DNA of 64,000 bases from contig NZ_CP188257.1 in the NCBI RefSeq assembly GCF_049994355.1, forward strand, positions 4,588,001-4,652,000, given 5' to 3'. The notes under the pieces were generated by a model. That model was not told the origin of the DNA and searched no databases. It saw only the letters and a program-made list of their open reading frames with translations. Origin of the DNA: Angustibacter sp049994355. GTDB lineage: Bacteria; Actinomycetota; Actinomycetes; Actinomycetales; Angustibacteraceae. This document shows positions 42,818-51,141 of the stretch, piece after piece; position 1 is the first letter of the stretch; every line of letters begins with the position of its first letter. Made by a program: the position numbers and the translations under genes.

Positions 42818-43486
42818 CTATCCCTTGTCCGCCGGCTCCGTCAGTCCTGACTCGAAGGCGAAGATCACGGCCTGCACGCGGTCCCGGAGGCCGAGCTTCG
42901 CAAGCACGTGACCGACGTGCGTCTTGACGGTCGCCTCGGTGACCACGAGACGGGCAGCGATCTCGGCGTTCGACAGCCCGGTGGCGATGAGTTGGAGCGT
43001 TGTCACCTCGCGAGCTGTCAGCGATGCGACCGCTCGGCTCTGCCGTCGCTGGGTCGGTGAGCTCTTGACGAACTCCGAGACGACAGACCTGGTGACGGCC
43101 GGGTCCAGCAAGGCGTCCCCGCGGGCCACGACCCGGACGGCGGCCAGCAGGTCCTCGGGAGGTGCGTCTTTGAGAAGGAATCCGCTGGCTCCGGCCCGCA
43201 GCGAATCGAACACGTACTCGTCGTCCGCGAAGGTGGTGAGAACCAGCACGCGCACCCGCGCACCACAGCTCGCCACGATCCGTCGCGTGGCGGTGATGCC
43301 GTCCAGACGTGGCATCCGGATGTCCATGAGCACCACGTCGGGGAGATGGTGCTGGGCCTTCCTGACCGACTCCAGGCCGTCGGCTGCCTCGTCGACCACT
43401 TCGAGGTCGGGATCTGCCTCAAGAAGCTTCCGAAAGCCCGCGCGGACCAGCGACTGGTCGTCGGCAACGAGCAGTCGGATGGTCAT
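42818..43486 (-). CDS. NarL/LuxR-family response regulator
   Basis: A 222-residue regulator: acidic pair D9-D10, phospho-acceptor D55 (VVLMDIRMP), K106 (FLLKD), and a LuxR HTH (LTAREVTTLQLIATGLSN, then EATVKTHVGHVL). ATG 43486 overlaps the kinase stop (ATGA). It closely resembles the regulator at 4.4 kb in layout. Likely target: the divergent secreted barrel gene at 44.8 kb (inference). Confidence 0.95.
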   Translation of the reverse strand: MTIRLLVADDQSLVRAGFRKLLEADPDLEVVDEAADGLESVRKAQHHLPDVVLMDIRMPRLDGITATRRIVASCGARVRVLVLTTFADDEYVFDSLRAGASGFLLKDAPPEDLLAAVRVVARGDALLDPAVTRSVVSEFVKSSPTQRRQSRAVASLTAREVTTLQLIATGLSNAEIAARLVVTEATVKTHVGHVLAKLGLRDRVQAVIFAFESGLTEPADKG

Positions 43487-44592
43487 ACGTCGCCGCTCAC
43501 CAGCGGTAGGTTCGCGCGGATCACGAATCCACCGGCGGTCGTTCGTTCGGTCGTCACCTTCCCGCCGTACAGGGCTGCGCGCTCGCGCATGCCTGTCATC
43601 CCGTGCCCGCCCGTCTGAGCTTGCGCCGTCGATCGGCCGTCATCGGTGACCTCGACCTGGACCGCGCCAGGGAGGTAGCGGATAGTGACCGTCGCGTGTT
43701 GGCCATGGGAGTGACGAATGGCGTTGGTCACCGCCTCCTGCACGATGCGGTAAGCGGCAAGCTCGACCCCGGCTGCGAGCCGCGCCGGCACGCCCTCGAC
43801 GTGGAGCTCTGTGCTCCAACCGGCCAGCCGAGCCGCGTCGAGAATGGCGTCGACCTCGGCGAGGGTCGGCTGCGGGGGTGGGGGATCCCCGAGCGGATCG
43901 CTTCCACGCATCATCGAAACAAGCCGCCGCATCTCCACCAGGGCTTCCCGAGTGGTCGTCTCGATGGTGAGCAGGGTCTGTCTCGTGGACTCGGCCGCGT
44001 CGTCAGGCAGGGTCGCTCGCTCGGCACTCGCCTGGACGGCGATGACGCCGAGCGACTGTCCCACGATGTCGTGAAGCTCGCGGGCGATGCGGATTCGTTC
44101 GTCGCCGACGGCGGCGGCCGCCAGTTCGAGGCTCTGCAGCTCTCGGCGGCGCAGCAGGCAGCCCACCGTCCACGGCCCGGCGACCATGAGCAGGGCGATG
44201 AACGCGTAGTTCAGCAGCCACTCGCCGATCGACGAGCTGGCCTCTCCTCGCACTGTCGTGGCGTCTCCGACCAGCCCCACCGCAAGCAGCGCGACCGCCG
44301 GCAGCGTCGAGGCGTACCTGGCTGCGGAGTACATCACGATGATCAGCACGGCGATCGGCCAGACGCCCTCGGTCGCGGTGCGCGCGTCCACAACCTCGAT
44401 CGCGGCCAGGGCGACGACGGCCGAGGTGATCGGGAGGACCCTTCGCCAGATCAGTGCGATCCCTGCGACCACTGCGCAGATGGCTGCGACGACGCGCACG
44501 GACGATGGTGCCGAGCTCCACACCTCGACCTGTGCGAGCACCAGGACCAGCAGTCCGAGTGCGACGTCTCGCATCGCGGGACGCCTTCCCAT
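43483..44592 (-). CDS. Sensor histidine kinase (HisKA_3 type)
   Basis: A 369-residue kinase with about five membrane helices in the first 150 residues, HisKA_3 helix with phospho-acceptor H174 (IARELHDIVGQS) and an HATPase domain (AVTNAIRHSH, GHGMTGMRERA). I chose the second ATG (44592): TACGGT (44604-44599) ends six bases before it, while the first ATG (44598) touches the hexamer. It pairs with the overlapping response regulator. Confidence 0.93.
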   Translation of the reverse strand: MGRRPAMRDVALGLLVLVLAQVEVWSSAPSSVRVVAAICAVVAGIALIWRRVLPITSAVVALAAIEVVDARTATEGVWPIAVLIIVMYSAARYASTLPAVALLAVGLVGDATTVRGEASSSIGEWLLNYAFIALLMVAGPWTVGCLLRRRELQSLELAAAAVGDERIRIARELHDIVGQSLGVIAVQASAERATLPDDAAESTRQTLLTIETTTREALVEMRRLVSMMRGSDPLGDPPPPQPTLAEVDAILDAARLAGWSTELHVEGVPARLAAGVELAAYRIVQEAVTNAIRHSHGQHATVTIRYLPGAVQVEVTDDGRSTAQAQTGGHGMTGMRERAALYGGKVTTERTTAGGFVIRANLPLVSGDV

Positions 44593-44657
44593 CCCCATAC
44601 CGTACTGCGCGAAAACCGCTCTCTAATCCCCCTCAGGTCGCGGTCTCGGCACTGCTC

Positions 44658-44675
44658 CTCCACCCCTCGGTGGAG
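44658..44675. promoter_or_regulatory. Inverted repeat CTCCACC-N4-GGTGGAG
   Basis: A 7-4-7 perfect inverted repeat in the 182-base divergent region between the second histidine kinase and the secreted barrel gene, 43 bases upstream of a TAGCGT hexamer near 44724. It is a candidate operator for the neighbouring response regulator. Confidence 0.4.
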
Positions 44676-44774
44676 CACGAAGACCAGTCTCGAGGGCGAT
44701 CCGGAGCGGGGTGCGCGGCCCCTAGCGTCGGGGTCGGTTGCCCACCGGGGCGGCCTGAGGCAAGGAGAGCCGGC

Positions 44775-45263
44775 ATGCGCGTATCAACTCGTCTCGTAGG
44801 CGTCGGACTGGCCGCCGCCTCAGTACTCGCCACCACTGCCGCGGCCGCGGGCTCCCCCGAGGGGGACGGTCCTGCGCCTGCCGAGACCGTGGTGTTCACG
44901 ACGCCCTGGGTCGGCGGCGAACAGAGCTATGTCGACGTGGGAACCACTGGCATCGGACCGGGCGACCTCTTCCTCCTCACCGGTCTCCCCATGCACGCGC
45001 AGGGCAAGCGCATCGGCACGATGGACGCGGTCGAGACGATCCTGTCCGGAACGCACGACGGAGTCGTCAGCCAGCAGATCACGCTGCGCCTGCACGACGG
45101 CCGGATCATGATCGACGGCATCGCTAGGCATGACGACCAGCCGTTCCAGCTCGCCGTCGTCGGAGGCACCGGAAAGTACGACACCGTCCGTGGCCGGTTC
45201 GTCGTCCTCCGCGAAGACGAGCACCGAAGTGTGACGGTCCAAGAGCTCGTCCTCTACCGCTGA
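44775..45263 (+). CDS. Secreted allene oxide cyclase-like barrel protein
   Basis: A 162-residue protein with a signal peptide (VGVGLAAASVLATTAAAAG). The mature domain looks like the allene oxide cyclase/dirigent-type eight-stranded barrel: FLLTGLPMHAQGKRIGTMDAVETI, VSQQITLRLHDGRIMIDG, and FQLAVVGGTGKYDTVRGRF, where GGTGxYxxxxG is typical. In bacteria the function is unknown; cyclisation of a lipid-derived or polyketide-like compound is possible. ATG 44775 has AAGGAGAGC upstream. It is divergent from a two-component system and ends at a strong terminator. Confidence 0.85.
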   Translation: MRVSTRLVGVGLAAASVLATTAAAAGSPEGDGPAPAETVVFTTPWVGGEQSYVDVGTTGIGPGDLFLLTGLPMHAQGKRIGTMDAVETILSGTHDGVVSQQITLRLHDGRIMIDGIARHDDQPFQLAVVGGTGKYDTVRGRFVVLREDEHRSVTVQELVLYR

Positions 45264-45291
45264 CGCGGGACGGCGACGGCTCGCAAATCGA

Positions 45292-45322
45292 CGAGAGACA
45301 CCCCGCTGGGGGGTGTCTCTCG
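45292..45322. terminator. Terminator between barrel gene and tRNA-Ser(CGA)
   Basis: A perfect 13-bp stem CGAGAGACACCCC (45292-45304) with its complement (45310-45322) and a 5-nt loop. It lies between convergent units and can serve both. No T-tract. Confidence 0.8.
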
Positions 45323-45357
45323 GTCGATCGACGGGCTTCGATTCTGGCGAAGCCACT

Positions 45358-45447
45358 TGGCGGTGGCGGTGGGATTTGAACCCACGGTGGAGTTGCCCCC
45401 ACACACGCTTTCGAGGCGTGCTCCTTAGGCCGCTCGGACACGCCACC
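45358..45447 (-). tRNA. tRNA-Ser(CGA)
   Basis: On the minus strand: acceptor GGTGGCG/CGCCACC, anticodon stem CACGC/GCGTG around CTCGAAA (anticodon CGA), long variable arm (TGTGGGGGCAACTCCACC) and T-arm GTGGGTTCAAATCCCAC. Discriminator G, CCA encoded at 45360-45358. Confidence 0.96.
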
Positions 45448-45614
45448 GCCGAGAAGGGTACTAGAAGGCTCAGCCTCGGCCGAAATCCCGCACGCTGCGC
45501 TGAACGGGTGGGCCCGGCGGGCGCCGGCCAAAGTTTCCATCTAGGGTGCGGGCGGCCAGGTTTCCGCGGTGTCAGCAGACGAGCGCCTGGTCGACGGAAG
45601 GTCCTGGTAACGCG

Positions 45615-46538
45615 TTGATTCGTCTGCACGAAGGCTTCGTCCTCGGCGAGCGCTACCAGCTGGACAGCCGCATCGCCTCCGGTGGGATGGCGGACGTCTG
45701 GGCAGGTCACGACCTGGTGCTGGAGCGCAAGGTCGCCGTCAAGATCATGCGCCCGGATGCCGGACACGAGGAGATGTTCGCGCGCCGCTTCCGGGACGAG
45801 GCGCTGAACTCCGCGCGCCTGCTGCACGCCAACATCGCCACCGTGTTCGACTACGGTGAGGATGACGGGCTGGCCTTCCTGATCATGGAGCTCGTCGAGG
45901 GCGAGCCACTGTCGGCGGTGGTGCGCGAGCGCGGCCCGCTGTCGCACGTCGAGACGCGCTCGATCATGGGCCAGGCCGCGCTCGCTCTCGGAGTGGCGCA
46001 CGAGGCCCGGGTCGTGCACCGGGACGTCAAGCCGCCCAACATCCTGATCCGGGGCGACGGCCTGGTGAAGCTCACCGACTTCGGCATCGCCCGGGCCCTG
46101 GACGCCTCCAGCCACACTCGGCACGGCGAGATGCTCGGAACGCCCAACTACATCAGCCCCGAACAGGCCATGGGCAAGGCGGCGACCGGTGCCAGCGACC
46201 TCTACTCGCTGGGCGTGGTCGCGCACGAGATGCTCAGCGGCCGTCGCCCGTTCGACCGTGGGACGCCCCTGGCCACGGCCCTCAGCCATGTGCAGGAGCC
46301 GCCGCCCGAGCTGCCGGACGACGTCCCCGAGGACCTCCGACACGTGATCGACGACTGCCTGGCCAAAGACCCGGAACTGCGCCCGCCGAACGCGCGCGCC
46401 GTCGCCTTGCGCCTGGGGCTCGGCGACCACGAGATCATCGGCCTCGCGCTCGGGCTGGCCTGGTCGGTCGGACAGGACGTCGAAGGTGTCGGCGACGACG
46501 GGGCCGACGTCCCCACCCAGGCCATCGACCTGCCCTAG
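45615..46538 (+). CDS. Serine/threonine protein kinase
   Basis: A 307-residue soluble Hanks-type kinase. Motifs in order: glycine loop IASGGMADVW, VAVKIM lysine, catalytic HRDVKPPN, DFG (TDFGIA) and SPEQA in place of APE. It has no membrane helix and no PASTA domain, unlike PknB. The start is uncertain: TTG 45615 is the best in-frame choice after the TAGGGT hexamer at 45542-45547. ATG/GTG codons further upstream would precede the promoter. Substrates are unknown. Confidence 0.88.
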   Translation: MIRLHEGFVLGERYQLDSRIASGGMADVWAGHDLVLERKVAVKIMRPDAGHEEMFARRFRDEALNSARLLHANIATVFDYGEDDGLAFLIMELVEGEPLSAVVRERGPLSHVETRSIMGQAALALGVAHEARVVHRDVKPPNILIRGDGLVKLTDFGIARALDASSHTRHGEMLGTPNYISPEQAMGKAATGASDLYSLGVVAHEMLSGRRPFDRGTPLATALSHVQEPPPELPDDVPEDLRHVIDDCLAKDPELRPPNARAVALRLGLGDHEIIGLALGLAWSVGQDVEGVGDDGADVPTQAIDLP

Positions 46539-46556
46539 CTGTACTGCCGCTCGCGG

Positions 46557-47030
46557 TCAGGTCCGGTGCTCGGCGAAGAAATCGAGCAGCAGCCGCGAGC
46601 ACTCGTCCTCGCGCACCCCGCCCACCACCTCCACCCGGTGGTTGACCCGTCGGTCGCGGACCAGGTCCCACACCGACCCGGCCGCGCCGGCCTTGGGGTC
46701 CCACGCGCCCAGGACGAGCCGGGACACCCGGGACAGCACGACCGCTCCCGCACACATCGCGCACGGTTCGAGGGTGACCACGAGCGTGCAGCCCTCCAGG
46801 CGCCACTCGCCGATCGCAGCGGCCGCCGCGCGCAGCGCGAGGATCTCGGCGTGGGCCGTCGGGTCGCCGTCCGCCTCTCGGCGGTTCACGCCGAGGCCGA
46901 GCACCCCGCCGGCGGCATCCAGGACGACGGCGCCGACCGGGACGTCACCGCTCGCCTTCGCGGTGGCGGCCTCGTCTAGCGCCAGGCCCATCCACGCCTC
47001 GAGCACTGGGTCCACCGACCAGCCGCTCAC
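46557..47030 (-). CDS. tadA: tRNA-specific adenosine deaminase TadA
   Basis: A 157-residue zinc deaminase that changes adenosine 34 to inosine in tRNA-Arg. It has the catalytic HAEILALR and the zinc ligands PCAMC. GTG 47030 overlaps the stop of the upstream TadA-associated gene (GTGA), which is the reason for this start rather than the longer frame. Confidence 0.95.
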   Translation of the reverse strand: MSGWSVDPVLEAWMGLALDEAATAKASGDVPVGAVVLDAAGGVLGLGVNRREADGDPTAHAEILALRAAAAAIGEWRLEGCTLVVTLEPCAMCAGAVVLSRVSRLVLGAWDPKAGAAGSVWDLVRDRRVNHRVEVVGGVREDECSRLLLDFFAEHRT

Positions 47031-47638
47031 CTCAGAGCTTCGAGCAGCTCGTCGAAGCCGCACCGCTCACCGAGGTCGGCCACCACCGAACCCGGGTCGT
47101 TCGGGGACTCCAGGACCAGGTCGACCAGCTCGACGGCCTCGACGCCCCAGTCCTCCAGCACACCGGGGTCACCCACCCACGGCGGCGGCGGCTCGACCTC
47201 GATGGCAGCCGCGGCGAGGTCGGCGTCGGCCTCGGCCATCAACGGGTCCTCGTCCACCTCGGGAGCGTCCTGGTCGGCGCCGTCCTCGTTCTGGTCGTCA
47301 CCAAGGTCCGAGGCCGAAGTCGTTGCGGCAGAGGGGTTGCGCAGCTCGAGATACTCCTCCAGCTCGATGTCCCCCACCGGCGCGAGGACCATCGCGTAGT
47401 GACCGCGCTGGCTGGCCTCGAAGTCGCTGACGAAGGCCCGCGGGTCGTCGTCCCCGTCGGTGCGGATCAGCGCGAACCACTCCTCCTCGTGCTCGATCAC
47501 GGCCAGCACCGGTCCCGGGTGGCCGCTTGCGCGAACGTGCTCGGCGACCTCGTCGAGCGACTCCAGGTCGTCCAGCCCGACGTCCAGTGCGCGCCATCGT
47601 GATCCGGTGCGGCCGATCACTGCGCAGAAGTAGGACAC
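47027..47638 (-). CDS. tRNA adenosine deaminase-associated protein
   Basis: A 203-residue acidic protein found directly before tadA in actinobacteria. The N-terminal half (VSYFCAVIGRTGSRWRALDV, EEEWFALIRTD) is ordered; the middle is rich in Asp/Glu (DLGDDQNEDGADQDAPEVDED). Its function is unknown. GTG 47638 follows CACGAT by six bases; GTG 47644 is also possible. It is divergent from upp, as usual for this pair. Confidence 0.88.
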   Translation of the reverse strand: MSYFCAVIGRTGSRWRALDVGLDDLESLDEVAEHVRASGHPGPVLAVIEHEEEWFALIRTDGDDDPRAFVSDFEASQRGHYAMVLAPVGDIELEEYLELRNPSAATTSASDLGDDQNEDGADQDAPEVDEDPLMAEADADLAAAAIEVEPPPPWVGDPGVLEDWGVEAVELVDLVLESPNDPGSVVADLGERCGFDELLEALR

Positions 47639-47711
47639 CCGCACATCGTGGCACGACAGCACGGCGCGAGGCAGGGGTCACGAAGGCCTGCGTTACGGGT
47701 ACGTTCTGCGT

Positions 47712-48350
47712 ATGCGCGTCCACGTCGCCGACCATCCGCTGATCGCCCACAAGCTCACCGCCTTGCGCGACGAGAACACCGACTCACCCACCTTCCGGCG
47801 ACTAGCTGACGAGCTGGTGACCCTGCTCGCCTATGAGGCGACCCGCGACGTCCGGGTGCAGCCCGTCGAGATCAAGACCCCGGTGGCCGCCACGACCGGC
47901 ATCCGACTGAGCCAGCCGAAGCCGCTCGTGGTGCCGATCCTTCGTGCGGGTCTGGGCATGCTCGACGGCATGGTCCGGCTCCTGCCGACGGCCGAGGTCG
48001 GCTTCCTCGGCATGGTGCGCGACGAGGAGACCCTCAAGGCCACCACCTACGCGAACCGGCTGCCGGACGACCTGTCCGGACGGCAGTGCTACCTGCTCGA
48101 CCCGATGCTCGCCACCGGCGGCACCCTCGCCGCGGCCATCCACTTCCTGGTCGATCGCGGCGCCGACGACATCACCGCGATCTGCCTGCTCAGCGCCCCC
48201 GAGGGGGTCGCACGGCTGGAGAGCGAGCTGGCCGGGTTGGACGTCCCGATCTCGGTGGTCACCGGCGCGATGGACGAGCGGCTCAACGAGCAGGGGTACA
48301 TCGTGCCCGGCCTGGGGGACGCCGGGGATCGGCTGTACGGGGTCGTCTGA
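47712..48350 (+). CDS. upp: Uracil phosphoribosyltransferase
   Basis: A 212-residue salvage enzyme that joins uracil and PRPP to give UMP. It has VVPILRAGLGMLDGM, the PRPP loop LDPMLATGGTLAAAI and GDAGDRLYG at the end. ATG 47712 lies six bases after TACGTT (47700-47705), so the mRNA is probably leaderless. Confidence 0.97.
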   Translation: MRVHVADHPLIAHKLTALRDENTDSPTFRRLADELVTLLAYEATRDVRVQPVEIKTPVAATTGIRLSQPKPLVVPILRAGLGMLDGMVRLLPTAEVGFLGMVRDEETLKATTYANRLPDDLSGRQCYLLDPMLATGGTLAAAIHFLVDRGADDITAICLLSAPEGVARLESELAGLDVPISVVTGAMDERLNEQGYIVPGLGDAGDRLYGVV

Positions 48351-48493
48351 GGCCCGCCGTCACTCTGCGTTCATCACAGACGGGACGATTCGGACACTGC
48401 AGACCGGCGCGCCTCACCCCATCGGGCGATCCCGTCAGCCAGGATGCTCTGTGGCGGCGCCGACCGGCGCTGTTGCTGTGCGCTAGCAACGAG

Positions 48494-48670
48494 GTGATTG
48501 GGATCGGCAAGCTCAAGAAGCCCCTGCTCTGGCTGGCCATCGCCTTCGTCGCCTATGCGGTCTTCAAGTCGCCGGATCAGGCGGCGTCCATCGTGAAGTC
48601 CGCGTGGCAGGGCCTGCTCGACGGCCTCGCCGCGATCGGCCACTTCTTCGACGCGCTGCTGTCCAAGTAG
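48494..48670 (+). CDS. Small membrane-associated protein, unknown function
   Basis: A 58-residue protein beginning at GTG 48494 (MIGIGKLKKPLLWLAIAFVAYAVF). One membrane helix (about 10-25) is followed by an amphipathic helix region SIVKSAWQGLLDGLAAIGHFFDALL. An ending of this type is common in actinobacterial small proteins next to PH-domain proteins. The start is uncertain. It lies eight bases before the PH-domain gene and is probably co-transcribed. Confidence 0.7.
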   Translation: MIGIGKLKKPLLWLAIAFVAYAVFKSPDQAASIVKSAWQGLLDGLAAIGHFFDALLSK

Positions 48671-48678
48671 GCCCGCTC

Positions 48679-49266
48679 GTGGGCATCGTCCAACCCGTCG
48701 GCCCCCGCCGTACGCGGACGCCGCAGCCGGCGCTCAACCCGATCGGCCTGCGGCGGGTGCACCGCTACCTGCTGCCCAGTGAGCGCGCGGTGATCGTCAC
48801 CCGTAGGCACTGGGCCGTGGTCGCCGAGCCGGCGCTGGTGGCCGTGCTCGGCATCATCCTGTCGGGGGTCGTCATCGGCTGGATCGGAGACGCCGCACCG
48901 TTCCTGGTGAACGTCGTCGCGCTCGGTGCGCTGGCCCTGTGCCTGCGGGCGGTCTGGCGGATCGGCGAGTACTGGTGGGACTGGTTCGTCGTCACCGACG
49001 CGCGGCTGCTGCTGACCCAGGGCCTGCTCACCCGGCGGGTCGCAGTCATGCCGCTGACGAAGGTCACGGACATGTCGTACAACGTCTCGATGGTGGGGCG
49101 CGTGCTCGGCTACGGCGAGTTCGTGTTCGAGTCCGCAGGCCAGGAGCAGGCGCTGCACAAGGTGACCTACCTCGGGCGCTCGAACGTGCTGTTCGCCGTC
49201 CTGTCCGAGCAGCTGTTCGGCGAGGGCGGCATCGTGCCGCGCACCCGGCGCCGCTGGGACGACTGA
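48679..49266 (+). CDS. PH domain-containing membrane protein
   Basis: A 195-residue protein with two membrane helices (about 55-75 and 80-100) followed by a bacterial PH domain (WWDWFVVTDARLLLTQGLLTRRVAVMPLTKVTDMS). It may bind lipids or act in envelope stress; the family function is not established. GTG 48679 starts nine bases after the small membrane protein stop. Confidence 0.88.
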   Translation: MGIVQPVGPRRTRTPQPALNPIGLRRVHRYLLPSERAVIVTRRHWAVVAEPALVAVLGIILSGVVIGWIGDAAPFLVNVVALGALALCLRAVWRIGEYWWDWFVVTDARLLLTQGLLTRRVAVMPLTKVTDMSYNVSMVGRVLGYGEFVFESAGQEQALHKVTYLGRSNVLFAVLSEQLFGEGGIVPRTRRRWDD

Positions 49267-49291
49267 CCCCTCCCCGCAAGCCCGCGAGTGA

Positions 49292-50038
49292 CTAGGCGCG
49301 GGCCTCCCGGTCGGCCGCGTCCATCGCGGCCGCCTGCTCCGGCGTCGGCGCCGAACCCCCGAGGTGCGCCGGGTGCCACCAGGCGTCCTCGCCGTGCTTC
49401 GGCTGCTCCGGTGTGCGGCGCTGGAGGTCCTCCAGCAGCTCTTGAAGGCGGCTGCGCAGCGTGTCGGTCAGCTCGTCGCCGTCCGCGCCCTTCGGGGCAG
49501 GGATGGGTTCACCGACCGCGATCAGGATGTGCCGACCGCGCGAGGTCAGGTTCTTCGGGTGGCCCTTGGTGAACATGCGCTGCCCGCCCCAGAGCGCGAC
49601 CGGCACCAGCGGCGTCCGGGAGGCCTGAGCCAACCGGACCGCGCCAGACTTCAGCTCCTTCACGGTGAAGGAGCGGCTGATGGTGGCCTCGGGGAAGATG
49701 CCGACGACCTCGCCGCCCTTGAGCGCCGTCATCGCCGTGCGGAAGGATGCCGTGCCGGCGTCCCGGTCGACCGGGATGTGGTGCATCCCGCGCATCAGCG
49801 GGCCGCCGATCCGGTCCTTGAACACGCCGTCCTTGGCCATGAACCGGACGAGCCGCTTGGAAGGCTGGGCGGCCAGCCCGGCGAAGATGAAGTCCAGGTA
49901 GCTCACGTGGTTGATCGCCAGCACCGCGGGGCCCTCACGCGGGATGTGCTCCGCCCCGGTCACGCTGAACTTCATGCCGAGCGCGAAGAAGGCGGTGCGG
50001 CACAGCCCGATCACCGGCGGGTACACGAGGTCGGCCAT
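49292..50038 (-). CDS. 1-acylglycerol-3-phosphate O-acyltransferase (PlsC family)
   Basis: A 248-residue lysophospholipid acyltransferase. The catalytic box is NHVSYLD (N-H-x4-D) and the substrate box FPEAT, in which Ala replaces the usual Gly. It should acylate lysophosphatidate in phospholipid synthesis at the membrane. ATG 50038 lies six bases after TAGGGT (50050-50045). The C-terminal 40 residues are an unstructured tail. Confidence 0.92.
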   Translation of the reverse strand: MADLVYPPVIGLCRTAFFALGMKFSVTGAEHIPREGPAVLAINHVSYLDFIFAGLAAQPSKRLVRFMAKDGVFKDRIGGPLMRGMHHIPVDRDAGTASFRTAMTALKGGEVVGIFPEATISRSFTVKELKSGAVRLAQASRTPLVPVALWGGQRMFTKGHPKNLTSRGRHILIAVGEPIPAPKGADGDELTDTLRSRLQELLEDLQRRTPEQPKHGEDAWWHPAHLGGSAPTPEQAAAMDAADREARA

Positions 50039-50047
50039 CCGCTGACC

Positions 50048-50673
50048 CTACTGCGCCGGCTTGCCCGCGGTGACGGCGCTGGCCGCCGCCCACGGCCCGC
50101 CGTACCAGTACTGCGCTCCGAGACCGGTGACCCGAACGTCCCGTGCGCCGAGCTCGCTCAGCCGCGCCGCGATGTCAGCCACGTGCCGAAAGTCCACCAG
50201 GAGCAGCCTCCCGTCCGCTCGGACTACCCGGAACGCCTCGTCCACCGCGGCCCGCCGCCCGTCGGCGTCCGCGATGTTGTGGATCGCGAGAGCGCTGGTG
50301 ACCAAGTCGAACGAGCAGTCCTCGAACGGCAGGTCGGTGATGTCGGCGGTGTGCAGCTCGATGCGTTCGGCAGGCGTCGTGCGGCGGCGATGAGGACGGC
50401 GCCGCGACCGCAGCCGAGATCCAGCACCTGCTCAGTTCCGGTGAGGTGTTCGGCGGCGAGCAACCGCTCCCAGACTCGCAGCTTTCCCCGAGCGGTGGTG
50501 TGCAGGAAGACCATCGCTTGCGCGAACCAGACGACCGCCGGCACCAACCACCAGGGCGTGAGCGCGACGAGGGCCAGACAGACCAGGCCGGCGGCGATCA
50601 TCAGCGACGGCACGTAGGGAGCATCCACGCCGTAACGGAACAGCGACGCCCGACGCTCGGGTTCAGCCTGCAT
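50048..50673 (-). pseudogene. Methyltransferase pseudogene (internal deletion and frameshift)
   Basis: The first part (from ATG 50673) codes for a membrane-helix N-terminus and SAM motif I (EQVLDLGCGRGAVLIAAARRLP). The frame then reads nonsense (NASSCTPPTSPT). The remainder of the same fold continues in another frame (ERIELHTADITDLPFEDCSFDLVTSALAIHNIADADGRR and LLLVDFRHVADIA). About 30 family residues between RRLP and ERIEL are missing, so a deletion near 50375 that shifts the frame explains both. A sequencing error alone would not explain the missing stretch. Confidence 0.75.
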
Positions 50674-50724
50674 GGGCAGACTGTGCCACCGACCGCCACC
50701 GGCTGGGGTCGGTACGCTCGCCCC

Positions 50725-51138
50725 GTGCGTCGATTCCCGCTGGTGCCAGCCACGACCGGCGACCTCGAGCTGGGCGACCTGTTCGCCGTCCCGCTGAAGG
50801 GCGGTGATCTGTCGGTGTTCCAAGTGCGCGGGCTCAAGGGGTCCGGAGCGGGCGCCTACACGCACTTCGTGGCCGGGATCGTCGACTGGCGCGCGCCGGC
50901 ACTGCCGGTCGGCTTCGACCTGCGCGGACGACGTGCGCTGGCCGAGGGGGTCGTCCGGTTCGAGGTCTTCGCGGCCGGCCGCGCCGAAGTGTTCGGCAAC
51001 AGCGACGAGGTGGTCCCGCCCGTCGCGTGGTCGGAGCTGGCGAAGGACTTCACGGCCGGCACCAGCACCGAGGTGTGGGCCTGGAAGAGCCTGCGCCGCC
51101 GGGCCGAGCTGGCGCTCAAGAAGAGCAAGCCCGGCTGA
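50725..51138 (+). CDS. Conserved protein, possible Imm26-like fold
   Basis: A 137-residue protein. GTG 50725 lies six bases after TACGCT (50713-50718), so it is probably leaderless. The segment LELGDLFAVPLKGGDLSVFQV recalls Imm26-type immunity proteins, in which GDVFAIPL is common, but no toxin gene is nearby and similarity is limited to this stretch. The tail WKSLRRRAELALKKSKPG is basic. Function unknown. Confidence 0.7.
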   Translation: MRRFPLVPATTGDLELGDLFAVPLKGGDLSVFQVRGLKGSGAGAYTHFVAGIVDWRAPALPVGFDLRGRRALAEGVVRFEVFAAGRAEVFGNSDEVVPPVAWSELAKDFTAGTSTEVWAWKSLRRRAELALKKSKPG

Positions 51139-51141
51139 GGG

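Noticed and set aside
50725..51138. Toxin-immunity pair based on Imm26-like similarity
   Set aside because: No toxin gene or polymorphic toxin cassette nearby; the similarity is one short motif.
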